From: Saccharothrix luteola
GTDB taxonomy: Bacteria > Actinomycetota > Actinomycetes > Mycobacteriales > Pseudonocardiaceae
Assembly (NCBI RefSeq): GCF_020859565.1
Contig: NZ_JAJHUO010000022.1
Location: forward strand, 83,886 to 147,885
Length of the DNA: 64,000 nucleotides
Direction of reading: 5' to 3'
Shown: positions 17,068-24,759 of the stretch, piece by piece
Layout of the letters: every line of letters starts with the position of its first letter
Position numbering within the stretch: the first letter of the stretch is position 1
The notes under the pieces: generated by a model
Databases searched by the model: none
Told to the model about the DNA's origin: nothing
What the model saw: the letters and a program-made list of their open reading frames with translations, nothing else
Translations under genes and position numbers: made by a program

Positions 17068-18026
17068 AACGGCTGCTCGCGGTGCTCGTGGTGGTGCTGG
17101 CGGCGTCGTGCGCGCCGGTGCCCAGTGGCGCGCCGCCGATCGGCGGCGGGTCGCCGATGCCGCCACGCCCGGCGGACGCGGTGGAGCTGACCGAGCCGCC
17201 CGGCACGGCCGACGTGCCGCCGGCGTCGTGCGACCCGACGGCGAGCCTGCGCCCGACCGGGCCGCTGCCGCCGCCGGGGCAGATGCCGGCCGGGTCGACC
17301 ATGGCGGACATCCAGGCGCGCGGCCGGCTCGTCGTCGGCGCGGACCAGAACACCTACCTGATGGGGTTCCGCAACCCGTTCTCCGGCGAGCTGGAGGGCT
17401 TCGACGTCGACCTGGCGCGCGAGGTCGCGCGGGCGGTCTTCGGCGACCCGGGCGCGATCCAGTTCAAGGTGCTGACCTCCGAGCAGCGGATACCGACGTT
17501 GGAGCGCCACGAGGTCGACATCGTGGTGCGGACCATGACGACGACCTGCGAGCGTTGGCAGAAGGTGAACTTCTCGACGGTGTACCTGCAGGCGGGGCAG
17601 CGGGTGCTGGTGCCGTCGAACTCCGACGCCACGGGCATCGAGTCGCTCGGTGGCAAGCGGGTGTGCGCGACGAAGGGGTCGAGCTCGCTGGCCAACGTGG
17701 CCGCCGCCGCGTCGCGGCCCGTGCCGGTGTCGGTGACGCACTGGACGGACTGCCTGGTGATGCTGCAGCAGGGCCAAGTGGACGCGATCTCCACCGACGA
17801 CACGATCCTGGCCGGGTTCGCCGCGCAGGACCCCTACACGAAGGTGGTGGGCCCCCAGTTCGCCGCCGAGCCGTACGGGATGGCGTTCCCGAAGGCCGAC
17901 GAGGACTTCGTGCGGTTCGTGAACGCGCTGCTGGAGCGGCTGCGGGCGGACGGCACGTGGGCGCGGATCCACGAGCGGTGGCTCGGCGATCCCCCGGTTC
18001 CGCCCGTCGCGGTGTACCGGGACTGA
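17064..18026 (+). CDS. glnH: GlnH-like amino-acid-binding lipoprotein
   Basis: A 320-residue substrate-binding lipoprotein. The signal peptide MKRLLAVLVVVLAASCAP ends in a lipobox (LAASC) with Cys16 as the lipidated residue. A Pro/Gly-rich linker follows to about residue 85. The type 2 periplasmic-binding fold comes next (GRLVVGADQNTYLMGFRNPFSGELEGFDVDLAREVARAVFG, RIPTLERHEVDIVVRTMTTTCERWQKVNFS, GLNYG-type end AEPYGMAFPKADEDFVRFVNALLERLRADGTWARIHERWL). In mycobacteria GlnH binds aspartate or glutamate and signals through GlnX. No ABC permease lies nearby, supporting a sensory rather than transport role. ATG at 17064 overlaps the glnX stop. Confidence 0.88.
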   Translation: MKRLLAVLVVVLAASCAPVPSGAPPIGGGSPMPPRPADAVELTEPPGTADVPPASCDPTASLRPTGPLPPPGQMPAGSTMADIQARGRLVVGADQNTYLMGFRNPFSGELEGFDVDLAREVARAVFGDPGAIQFKVLTSEQRIPTLERHEVDIVVRTMTTTCERWQKVNFSTVYLQAGQRVLVPSNSDATGIESLGGKRVCATKGSSSLANVAAAASRPVPVSVTHWTDCLVMLQQGQVDAISTDDTILAGFAAQDPYTKVVGPQFAAEPYGMAFPKADEDFVRFVNALLERLRADGTWARIHERWLGDPPVPPVAVYRD

Positions 18027-18027
18027 C

Positions 18028-19089
18028 ATGGACGCCCTGGGCGAGGAGCTGGCGGCGTTCCGGCGGGAGAGCGACCGGGTGGCCGAGTCGTTGCTGGCGA
18101 TGGAGGACCACCCGGGCCACCGGTTGCTGCGCGGCGCCGTGCTGACGGGCGGGTCGGCGCGGCGGTGGGAGGCGGCGAACGCCGGGATGGTGCGGCTGTG
18201 GGAGTGGTTCGACGCCTACCGGGCGTTGCTGCGGCAGGCGTCGGACGCGCGCGACCCGGCGGAGTTGGCCCGGTTGCTGCGCGAGCCTGCGATCGCGCTG
18301 CCGGAGGCGTCGGTGCGGACGTTGACGGGGCCGGTGGCGCGGCGGGTGACGTTGCGCGCGCTGGTGGAGCGGATGAAGTCGGAGTACGCGCAGGTCACGG
18401 CGGTGCTGACGGAGGCGCACGAGGCGTGGGGGCGGCGGCTGGCGGTGCTGGAGCCGTTGGCCGGGCAGGTGGCGGGGATCGACTCGCCGGCGGCGGACGG
18501 GCTGCGCGCGGAGGTGGCGCGGGCGCGGGCCCGTGCGGCGGCCGACCCGTTGACCCCCGATCCCGCGGTGGCGGATCTGGTCGCGCGGGTGGCCGAGGTG
18601 AGCGCGCTGCACCGGACGTTCTCGTCGCGGGTGGCGGCCCTGGCGCGGCTGGTCGCCGAGGTGGAGTCGGTGCGGGCGCGGGCGGCGGAGGTGCGGGTGG
18701 AGGTCGTGGCGAAGATCGCCGGCATCCACCCGCCGGTGCCTGCCGAGGATGTGGCCGGGGCACTCGACGGGCTGCGGGGACGTTTCCCGGACGTGGCGGA
18801 ATCGGACGTGGCGGCCGTGGAGGCGGCGGTGGGCGCGGCGGTGACGCGGGTCCGGGAGGTGGAGGCGCACCTGACCGGGTCGCTGGACCGGCGTGCGGAG
18901 CTGCGCGGCCGGTTGGACGCCTACCGGGCGAAGGCGGCCGGGCGTGGGTTCGCCGAGGACGCGGAGCTGCTGGCGCTGCACCGGCGGGCTCGGGGCGTGC
19001 TGTTCGGCGCGCCGTGCGACTTGAACGCGGGGACGGTGGCGGTGCTGCGGTACCAGCGGGCGGTGCTGGCCAGGACGGAGGCCCGATGA
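18028..19089 (+). CDS. Helical protein of unknown function in the pknG operon
   Basis: A 353-residue, Ala/Arg/Glu-rich protein predicted almost wholly alpha-helical, with long amphipathic segments (RVTLRALVERMKSEYAQVTAVLTEAHEAWGRRLAVLEPL; HRTFSSRVAALARLVAEVESVRARAAEVRVEVVAKI). No signal peptide, membrane helix or catalytic motif is visible, so a cytoplasmic coiled-coil or helical-bundle scaffold is likely. It lies one base after glnH and its stop overlaps the pknG start (ATGA). Mycobacterial glnX-glnH-pknG loci have no such gene between glnH and pknG as far as I recall, so it may be a lineage-specific adaptor between sensor and kinase. Confidence 0.75.
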   Translation: MDALGEELAAFRRESDRVAESLLAMEDHPGHRLLRGAVLTGGSARRWEAANAGMVRLWEWFDAYRALLRQASDARDPAELARLLREPAIALPEASVRTLTGPVARRVTLRALVERMKSEYAQVTAVLTEAHEAWGRRLAVLEPLAGQVAGIDSPAADGLRAEVARARARAAADPLTPDPAVADLVARVAEVSALHRTFSSRVAALARLVAEVESVRARAAEVRVEVVAKIAGIHPPVPAEDVAGALDGLRGRFPDVAESDVAAVEAAVGAAVTRVREVEAHLTGSLDRRAELRGRLDAYRAKAAGRGFAEDAELLALHRRARGVLFGAPCDLNAGTVAVLRYQRAVLARTEAR

Positions 19090-21800
19090 GGACGTGTCCA
19101 CGTGCCGGCTGCGGCGGGGCGATCGACGACGACGGTTTCTGCGACGTGTGCGGCCTGGAGGCCCCGGTCCTGGCGTCCACCGCGACAGCCGCCGCGCCGG
19201 GACGCGGTCCTGCGGCCGGTGACGCGGGTGGTGAGGCAGGCATCGGTGCGGGTGCGGGCGGGCAAGGGGCCGGTGCGGTGGGTGGCAGGCCCGCCGGCCC
19301 GGGAGGCGGTGCGGCGGGTAGCGGTGCGGCGGGCGGTCGGCGTGGTGGGGCGGGAGCCGGCGGTAGGGCCCAGGTCGGTGCGGCGGGCGGTGGGTCGGGA
19401 GTCGTCGGTGGAGCCGACAGCGGGCCTGCCACCGGCGCATACCCCGGACCTGAGGCGCCCAGCGGTTCCGACATCGGTTCCGACAGTGGGCAGGCCACGG
19501 GCGCTTACCCCAGGCCTGGTTCCGACATCGGAGCGGCCACCGGCGCGTACCCCGCACTCGGTACCGACAGCGGGCCCGCGACCGGCGCATACCCAGCGCC
19601 CGGTACCGACAGCGGGACTGACAGCGGGCCCGCGACGGGCGCGTACCGCGCGACCGGTCCCTCGACGGGGCCGGGCACGGCACCGTGGTCGATCGCGGGT
19701 GCGTCGGCGGCGCGGGCGCGGCGGGCCTCGGCGTCCACCCGGTCGTCCGGGCGCGGGCGGTTGGGGGCGGGGTTGGTCGAGGTGCCCCGGGTGCCCTACC
19801 GGGATCCGAAGACCGCCGTGCTGACCGATCCGGAGGTGCCGGAGGCGAAGCGGTTCTGCTCCAGCTGCGGCAAGGAGGTCGGGCGCGGTCGGGACGGCAG
19901 GCCCGGTCGGGTGGAGGGGTTCTGCGCGCACTGCGGTCACCACTACTCGTTCACGCCGAAGCTGGTGCCCGGCGAGGTGCTGCACGACCAGTACGAGGTG
20001 CTGGGTTGCCTGGCGCACGGGGGTCTCGGCTGGATCTACCTGGCCGCCGACCACGCGGTCAGCGACCGGTGGGTGGTGTTGAAGGGCCTGTTGGACTCCG
20101 GTGACGCGGACGCGATGGCGGCGGCGATGGCGGAGCGCCGGTTCCTGGCCGAGGTGGAGCACCCCACCATCGTCAAGATCCACAACTTCGTGCGGCACGC
20201 CGATCGGGCCAGTGGCGAGCTCGTGGACTACATCGTGATGGAGTACGTGGGCGGCACGTCGGTCAAGGACATGATCAAGCAGTTGCGGGCGGACGGCACG
20301 GGCACCGAGTCGCTGCCGGTGGCGCAGGCGATCGCCTACGCGCTCGAGGTGCTGCCCGCGTTGGGCTACCTGCACGACGTCGGCCTGCTGTACTGCGATT
20401 TCAAGCCGGACAACGTGATCCAGACCGAGGAGCAGTTGAAGCTGATCGACCTGGGCGCGGTGCGGCGCATCGACGACCGGCACTCCCCCATCTACGGCAC
20501 GATCGGCTACCAGGCGCCGGAGATCGGCACGGACGGCCCGTCGGTGGCCTCCGACCTGTACACGGTGGGTCGGGCGTTGGCGGTGATGAGCTTCCAGTTC
20601 GACTTCCGCGGCCGCTACAAGGAGTCGTTGCCGTCGCCGGAGGAGCAGCCGTTGCTGCGCCGGCACGACTCGTTCCACCGGTTCCTGCTGCGGGCCGCGC
20701 ACCGTGATCCGGAGCAGCGGTTCGGGTCGGCGGAGGAGATGGCCGAGCAGTTGACCGGGGTGCTGCGGGAGGTGTTGGCGCAGCAGGACGGCACACCGCG
20801 GCCGGGTGTGTCGCGGCAGTTCACGCCGGAGCGGCGGGCGTTCGGCACGGAGGGCGGGCTGGACGTGCGGGCGGCGGCGACGGGCCTGCCGGTGCCGCAG
20901 GTGGACACCTCCGACGCGGCGGCGGGGTTCCTGGCGACGGCGGCGACGACGGGTGACCCGGACCAGGTGGTGGCGGCGTTGCGCGCGGCGCCGGTGCAGA
21001 CGGTGGAGGTGCGGTTGCAGGTGGTGCGGGCGTTGATCGAGGCGGGTCGGGTGCGGGAGGCGGTCGGCGAGTTGGACGCGTTGGCCTCGCCGTTCGACCC
21101 GGACGACCCGTGGACGCCCGCGCCGGACGACTGGCGGCCGGGCTGGTACCGGGGTGTGGCCGCGTTGGTGGACGGCGGGGGTGATCGGGCGCGGGCGGCG
21201 TTCGAGCGGGTGCGCGACGCGTTGCCGGGTGAGGCGGCGCCGAAGCTGGCGGTGGCGGTGTGCGCGGAGGCCTCCGGCGACGCCGACGCGGCGGCGGCCG
21301 GGTACGAGGTGGTGTGGCGCACCGATCACGCGTACGTGTCGGCGGCGTTCGGGCTGGCCAGGGTGCTGGTGGCGCGGGGCGAGCGGGAGGCGGCGGTGCG
21401 GGTGCTGCACTCGGTGCCGGACACGTCGATCCACCACGTGGCGGCGCAGGTGGCGGCGGTGCGGGCGCAGTTGGGCGCGGCGCGGGAGTGCGCGGCGGGT
21501 GACGGGGCGGAGGCGTTGGCGGAGGTGATGGCGGCCGGTGCGAGGCTGTCGGGGTTGGAGTTGGACGTGGCGAGGCGGGCCGGGTTGACCGTGGAGTTGT
21601 TGGGTGTGGCGTTGGAGTCGTTGCCGGGCGCCGGCGCGGCGCCCGGCGGGAGGCTGCTGGACTGCGAGGTGAGCGAGTCGGGGCTGCGGTCGGGCCTGGA
21701 GCGCTGCTACCGGCAGTTGGCGCGGCTGGCCGACACCCCGGAGGAACGCATCGCTCTCGTCGACCGCGCGAACGCGGTCCGGCCCAGGACGTTGGTGTGA
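19086..21800 (+). CDS. pknG: Serine/threonine protein kinase PknG
   Basis: A 904-residue cytoplasmic kinase. The N-terminal zinc ribbon has Cys4, Cys9, Cys19 and Cys22 (ending DDDGFCDVCG). A Gly/Ala-rich linker runs to about residue 230 and holds five ATGAY repeats. The rubredoxin-like metal site typical of PknG starts at Cys258 (RFCSSCGKEVG ... FCAHCGHHYSF). The kinase domain starts near 303 (glycine loop LAHGGLGWIYLA, Lys333 in VVLKGL) with catalytic loop YCDFKPDN (Asp438) and DLG (Asp455) instead of HRD and DFG, as in known PknGs. A TPR region follows from about 600. In actinobacteria PknG phosphorylates FHA proteins (GarA/OdhI) to control 2-oxoglutarate use. The N-terminus is longer than in mycobacterial PknG. 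Confidence 0.93.
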   Translation: MRTCPRAGCGGAIDDDGFCDVCGLEAPVLASTATAAAPGRGPAAGDAGGEAGIGAGAGGQGAGAVGGRPAGPGGGAAGSGAAGGRRGGAGAGGRAQVGAAGGGSGVVGGADSGPATGAYPGPEAPSGSDIGSDSGQATGAYPRPGSDIGAATGAYPALGTDSGPATGAYPAPGTDSGTDSGPATGAYRATGPSTGPGTAPWSIAGASAARARRASASTRSSGRGRLGAGLVEVPRVPYRDPKTAVLTDPEVPEAKRFCSSCGKEVGRGRDGRPGRVEGFCAHCGHHYSFTPKLVPGEVLHDQYEVLGCLAHGGLGWIYLAADHAVSDRWVVLKGLLDSGDADAMAAAMAERRFLAEVEHPTIVKIHNFVRHADRASGELVDYIVMEYVGGTSVKDMIKQLRADGTGTESLPVAQAIAYALEVLPALGYLHDVGLLYCDFKPDNVIQTEEQLKLIDLGAVRRIDDRHSPIYGTIGYQAPEIGTDGPSVASDLYTVGRALAVMSFQFDFRGRYKESLPSPEEQPLLRRHDSFHRFLLRAAHRDPEQRFGSAEEMAEQLTGVLREVLAQQDGTPRPGVSRQFTPERRAFGTEGGLDVRAAATGLPVPQVDTSDAAAGFLATAATTGDPDQVVAALRAAPVQTVEVRLQVVRALIEAGRVREAVGELDALASPFDPDDPWTPAPDDWRPGWYRGVAALVDGGGDRARAAFERVRDALPGEAAPKLAVAVCAEASGDADAAAAGYEVVWRTDHAYVSAAFGLARVLVARGEREAAVRVLHSVPDTSIHHVAAQVAAVRAQLGAARECAAGDGAEALAEVMAAGARLSGLELDVARRAGLTVELLGVALESLPGAGAAPGGRLLDCEVSESGLRSGLERCYRQLARLADTPEERIALVDRANAVRPRTLV
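19428..19646 (+). repeat. Five-copy ATGAY repeat array in the PknG linker
   Basis: The linker encodes ATGAY five times, with Thr at residues 116, 138, 152, 166 and 184 and spacings of 22, 14, 14 and 18 residues. Intervening sequence is made of DSG, GSD and PGTDSG units. Four copies continue with Pro and the last with Arg. Each has an aromatic residue at Thr+3, the position FHA domains read. Confidence 0.8.
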
Positions 21801-22771
21801 TCATGGAATCCTGTCCCGAGTGCTCGTCGCCGGTGGCGTCGCAGGACCGCTTCTGCGAGGCGTGCGGGCGCAACCTGCGGTTGCAGCGGACACCGGTGGG
21901 TGGTCCGGGGTCGCAGTGGCCGCCGATGTGCGCGTGCGGCGGTGAGGAGTTCGACGCGGACGGGTTCTGCGAGCAGTGCGGTCGGGCGCGGCCGTCGGCG
22001 CGGGACCGCGTGGAGTTCGTGCTGCCCGGGGTGGCCGGGGTGAGCGACCGGGGCAAGCGGCGGCAGCGCAACGAGGACTCGATGGCGTTCGGGCGGGTGC
22101 GCGGGCGCGGTGTCGCGGTGGTGGTGTGCGACGGGGTGGCGTCGTCGGAGCGGGCCGAGCAGGCGTCGCAGACGGCGGTGGACACGGCGGCGGACGTGCT
22201 GTTGACGGGGTTGCAGGCGGGGATGGACGCCGAGTCGTCGACGACGGACTCGGTCGTGGCGGCGAACGAGGCGGTGGGCCGGTTGGCGCGTCCGGAGGCG
22301 GCGGAGGTGGCGCCGTCGTGCACGTTCGTGTCGGCGGTGGTGACCGACGACTCGGCGACCGTGGGGTGGGTCGGCGACAGCCGCGCCTACCTGGTGGCAG
22401 AGGCGGGCGCGGCGCGGTTGACCACGGACGACACGTGGGCGGCGCAGCTGGTCGCGGAGGGCGTGCTGACCGAGGAGGAGGCGCTGACCGACCGGCGGGC
22501 GCACGTGCTGTCGCGGTGGTTGGGCGCGGACTCCGGGGTCGAGGCGCCGCAGACGGTGACGTTCAAGGTGGAGACGCCGGGGCTGCTGGTGCTGTGCAGC
22601 GACGGGTTGTGGAACTACGTGCCGGAGCCGGAGGACCTGTTGGAGGTGCTGCCGCGCGGGGTGCCGCCGGTCGAGGTGGCGCGGGAGCTGGTGGAGGTCG
22701 CGTTGAAGGCCGGCGGGCACGACAACATCACGGTGGTCGTCGTCCAACTGCGGGGTGGGCATGGCGCTTGA
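21797..22771 (+). CDS. PP2C family protein phosphatase with N-terminal zinc ribbons
   Basis: A 324-residue metal-dependent Ser/Thr phosphatase. Two zinc ribbons precede the catalytic part (CPECSSPVASQDRFCEACG, then CACGGEEFDADGFCEQCG). PP2C motifs are SDRGKRRQRNEDSM, VVVCDGVASSERAEQASQTA, CTFVSAVVTDDSATVGWVGDSRAYLV, LLVLCSDGLWNY and GGHDNITVVVV; the metal-binding Asp residues are all present. It presumably reverses PknG phosphorylation. GTG at 21797 overlaps the pknG stop (GTGA); ATG at 21803 is an alternative start. The zinc ribbons closely resemble the one in PknG and may bring both proteins to the same partner. Confidence 0.92.
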   Translation: MIMESCPECSSPVASQDRFCEACGRNLRLQRTPVGGPGSQWPPMCACGGEEFDADGFCEQCGRARPSARDRVEFVLPGVAGVSDRGKRRQRNEDSMAFGRVRGRGVAVVVCDGVASSERAEQASQTAVDTAADVLLTGLQAGMDAESSTTDSVVAANEAVGRLARPEAAEVAPSCTFVSAVVTDDSATVGWVGDSRAYLVAEAGAARLTTDDTWAAQLVAEGVLTEEEALTDRRAHVLSRWLGADSGVEAPQTVTFKVETPGLLVLCSDGLWNYVPEPEDLLEVLPRGVPPVEVARELVEVALKAGGHDNITVVVVQLRGGHGA

Positions 22772-24041
22772 GTTCGCGGTCGAGGTGTTCCAGAACGAGT
22801 ACCTGCCCGAGGGCGCCGCGGACGTCGACGCGATCGTCACGGTGACCGCGACGGGCGCCGCGGCGCAGGTGGTGCCGGCGGACGCGGCCGAGGTGGTCAT
22901 CGTGGACACGTCGGCGTCGATGGCCTACCCGCCGTCGAAGCTGGCCGCGGCGAAGCAGGCGACGGCGGCGGCGATCGACGCGTTGCGCGACGGGGTGTGG
23001 TTCGCGGTGGTGGCGGGCACGGACACGGCGCGCACCGTGTACCCGCGGGCGCGGAAGCTGGTGGTGGCGGATGCGCGGACGCGGGCGGCGGCGAAGCAGG
23101 CCGTGCGGATGTTGCGGGCGGATGGCGGCACGGCGATGGGTCGGTGGCTCACGTTGGCCGACGAGTTGTTCGCCGGGTTCGAGGGCGGACCGAGGCACGC
23201 GATCCTGTTGACCGACGGCGAGAACCAGCACGAGTCGCCGCGCCGGTTGACGGCGGTGCTCGACGCGGTGGCGGGCCGCTTCACGTGCGACTGCCGCGGT
23301 GTGGGCACGGACTGGCAGGTGGCGGAGCTGCGCCGGATCGCCGAGGCGATGCTGGGGACGGTGGACATCGTGGCCGACCCGGAGGGGCTGGCCGCCGACT
23401 TCCGGTCCATGGCGGCGTCGGCGATGGGCAAGGCGGTGGCGGACGTGTCGCTGCGGTTGTGGACACCGGAGGGTGCGCGGGTCGTGTCGCTGAAGGAGGT
23501 GTCGCCGGGGTTGCGGGACCTGACCGGGCGGCGGGTGGAGTCGGGGCCGCGGACGGGCGAGTACCCGACGGGCGCGTGGGGTGGCGCGGAGAGCCGCGAC
23601 TACCACCTGCGGGTGCGGGTGCGGCCGGCGGGAGTGGGCGACCGGATGCTGGCGTCGAGGGTGGGCCTGGTGGGTCCCTCGGGTGACGTGCTGGGGCGGG
23701 GTCGGGTGTTGGCGGTGTGGACCGAGGACTCGGCGTTGTCGACGCGGATCAGCTCCGAGGTGGCCCACTACACGGGGCAGGCGGAGCTGGCGGAGGCGAT
23801 CCAGGACGGCTTGGAGGCGCGCAAGTCCGGTGACGTCGATCGGGCGACGGCGAAGCTGGGCCGCGCGGTGCGGCTGGCGCACGAGTCGGGCAACAGCGAC
23901 ACGGCGAAGCTGCTGGCCAGGGTGGTGGAGGTGGAGGATCCGCGGACGGGGACGGTGAAGCTGCGCGCGCGGGTGGCCGACGCGGACGAGATGACGCTGG
24001 ACACCCGGTCGACGGTGACCAAGCGGGTCGGGAAGGGCTAG
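22761..24041 (+). CDS. von Willebrand factor A (vWA) domain protein
   Basis: A 426-residue protein with an intact MIDAS site: DTSASM near residue 52 (D-x-S-x-S), the threonine in DGGTAMGRW, and the aspartate in AILLTDGENQ. The vWA fold spans about residues 45-220 and is followed by a beta-sandwich-like region (SRDYHLRVRVRPAGVGDRM) and a helical C-terminus with TPR-like features (AEAIQDGLEARKSGDVDRATAKLGRAVRLA). No secretion signal. It overlaps the phosphatase gene by 11 bases. Such vWA proteins usually bind a partner through a shared metal ion; here the kinase, phosphatase or FHA protein are obvious candidates. GTG at 22755 is an alternative start. Confidence 0.88.
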   Translation: MALEFAVEVFQNEYLPEGAADVDAIVTVTATGAAAQVVPADAAEVVIVDTSASMAYPPSKLAAAKQATAAAIDALRDGVWFAVVAGTDTARTVYPRARKLVVADARTRAAAKQAVRMLRADGGTAMGRWLTLADELFAGFEGGPRHAILLTDGENQHESPRRLTAVLDAVAGRFTCDCRGVGTDWQVAELRRIAEAMLGTVDIVADPEGLAADFRSMAASAMGKAVADVSLRLWTPEGARVVSLKEVSPGLRDLTGRRVESGPRTGEYPTGAWGGAESRDYHLRVRVRPAGVGDRMLASRVGLVGPSGDVLGRGRVLAVWTEDSALSTRISSEVAHYTGQAELAEAIQDGLEARKSGDVDRATAKLGRAVRLAHESGNSDTAKLLARVVEVEDPRTGTVKLRARVADADEMTLDTRSTVTKRVGKG

Positions 24042-24045
24042 GAGG

Positions 24046-24666
24046 ATGGCGACCTGCCCGGCCGGCCACGACTCGGAGACCGACGACTACTGCGACGTGT
24101 GCGGCGCGCCGATGCCGTCCGGGCCCGAGCCGTCCGCGTCGGCGCGGGTCGTCGAGGAGACGTGCGCGGCGTGCGGCGCGGTGCGGGTGGGTCGGTTCTG
24201 CGAGGAGTGCGGGCAGGACTCGTTGAACCCGGTCGTGGCGCCGCCGGTGCCGTCGCAGCCGGTGTCGTGGCACGTGACGGTGGAGGCGGACCGGGCGTAC
24301 TTCGAGCGGGTGGTGGCGGTGGGCGGGCCGGACGCGGCTGCGATGGCGTTCCCGCCGTTCTGCCCGCCGCGCCGGTTCGAGCTGTCGGGCCGGCAGGTGT
24401 CGGTGGGGCGGCGCAGCCGGTCGCGGGGCATCTTCCCGGAGATCGACCTGGTGGGTCCGCCGGAGGACCCGGGCGTCTCGCACCACCACGCGCTGCTGGT
24501 GGCGTCGGACGGTGGGTGGGCCGTGGTGGACCTGGACTCGACCAACGGGACCACGGTGAACGAGGGCGCGGAGCCGCTGCGGCCGAACCGCCCCCACCCG
24601 CTGGAGCCGGGTGACCGGGTCCACGTGGGTGCCTGGACCACGATCACCCTGCACCGATCGGGCTGA
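24046..24666 (+). CDS. FHA domain protein with N-terminal zinc ribbons
   Basis: A 206-residue phosphothreonine-reading protein that ends the pknG operon. Two zinc ribbons are at the N-terminus (CPAGHDSETDDYCDVCG and CAACGAVRVGRFCEECG). The FHA domain covers about residues 105-206 with SVGRRSRSRG, the phosphate-binding PGVSHHHALL, and DLDSTNGTTVN, all canonical. It is not GarA/OdhI: it lacks their N-terminal ETT phosphorylation motif and carries zinc ribbons. It is likely the effector or adaptor that recognises phosphorylated PknG or another operon product. A strong terminator follows at 24691. Confidence 0.92.
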   Translation: MATCPAGHDSETDDYCDVCGAPMPSGPEPSASARVVEETCAACGAVRVGRFCEECGQDSLNPVVAPPVPSQPVSWHVTVEADRAYFERVVAVGGPDAAAMAFPPFCPPRRFELSGRQVSVGRRSRSRGIFPEIDLVGPPEDPGVSHHHALLVASDGGWAVVDLDSTNGTTVNEGAEPLRPNRPHPLEPGDRVHVGAWTTITLHRSG

Positions 24667-24690
24667 CGCCGGCGCTGCTGTCGGAAGCAG

Positions 24691-24728
24691 ACCGCGGCCC
24701 CGCCGGAGCGTTCCGGCGGGGCCGCGGT
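24691..24728. terminator. Terminator of the pknG operon
   Basis: A perfect 17-base stem (24691-24707 with 24712-24728; arm ACCGCGGCCCCGCCGGA) and a 4-base loop lie 24 bases after the FHA stop. It closes the seven-gene operon. Confidence 0.88.
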
Positions 24729-24759
24729 GGGTGTGCGCGGGTGGAGAGCAAGCGGGCCG

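Noticed and set aside
19180..19750. Gly/Ala-rich PknG linker as a sequencing error or frameshifted region
   Set aside because: The frame stays open, links the zinc ribbon to the rubredoxin-like domain, and contains regular ATGAY repeats, so it is real coding sequence.
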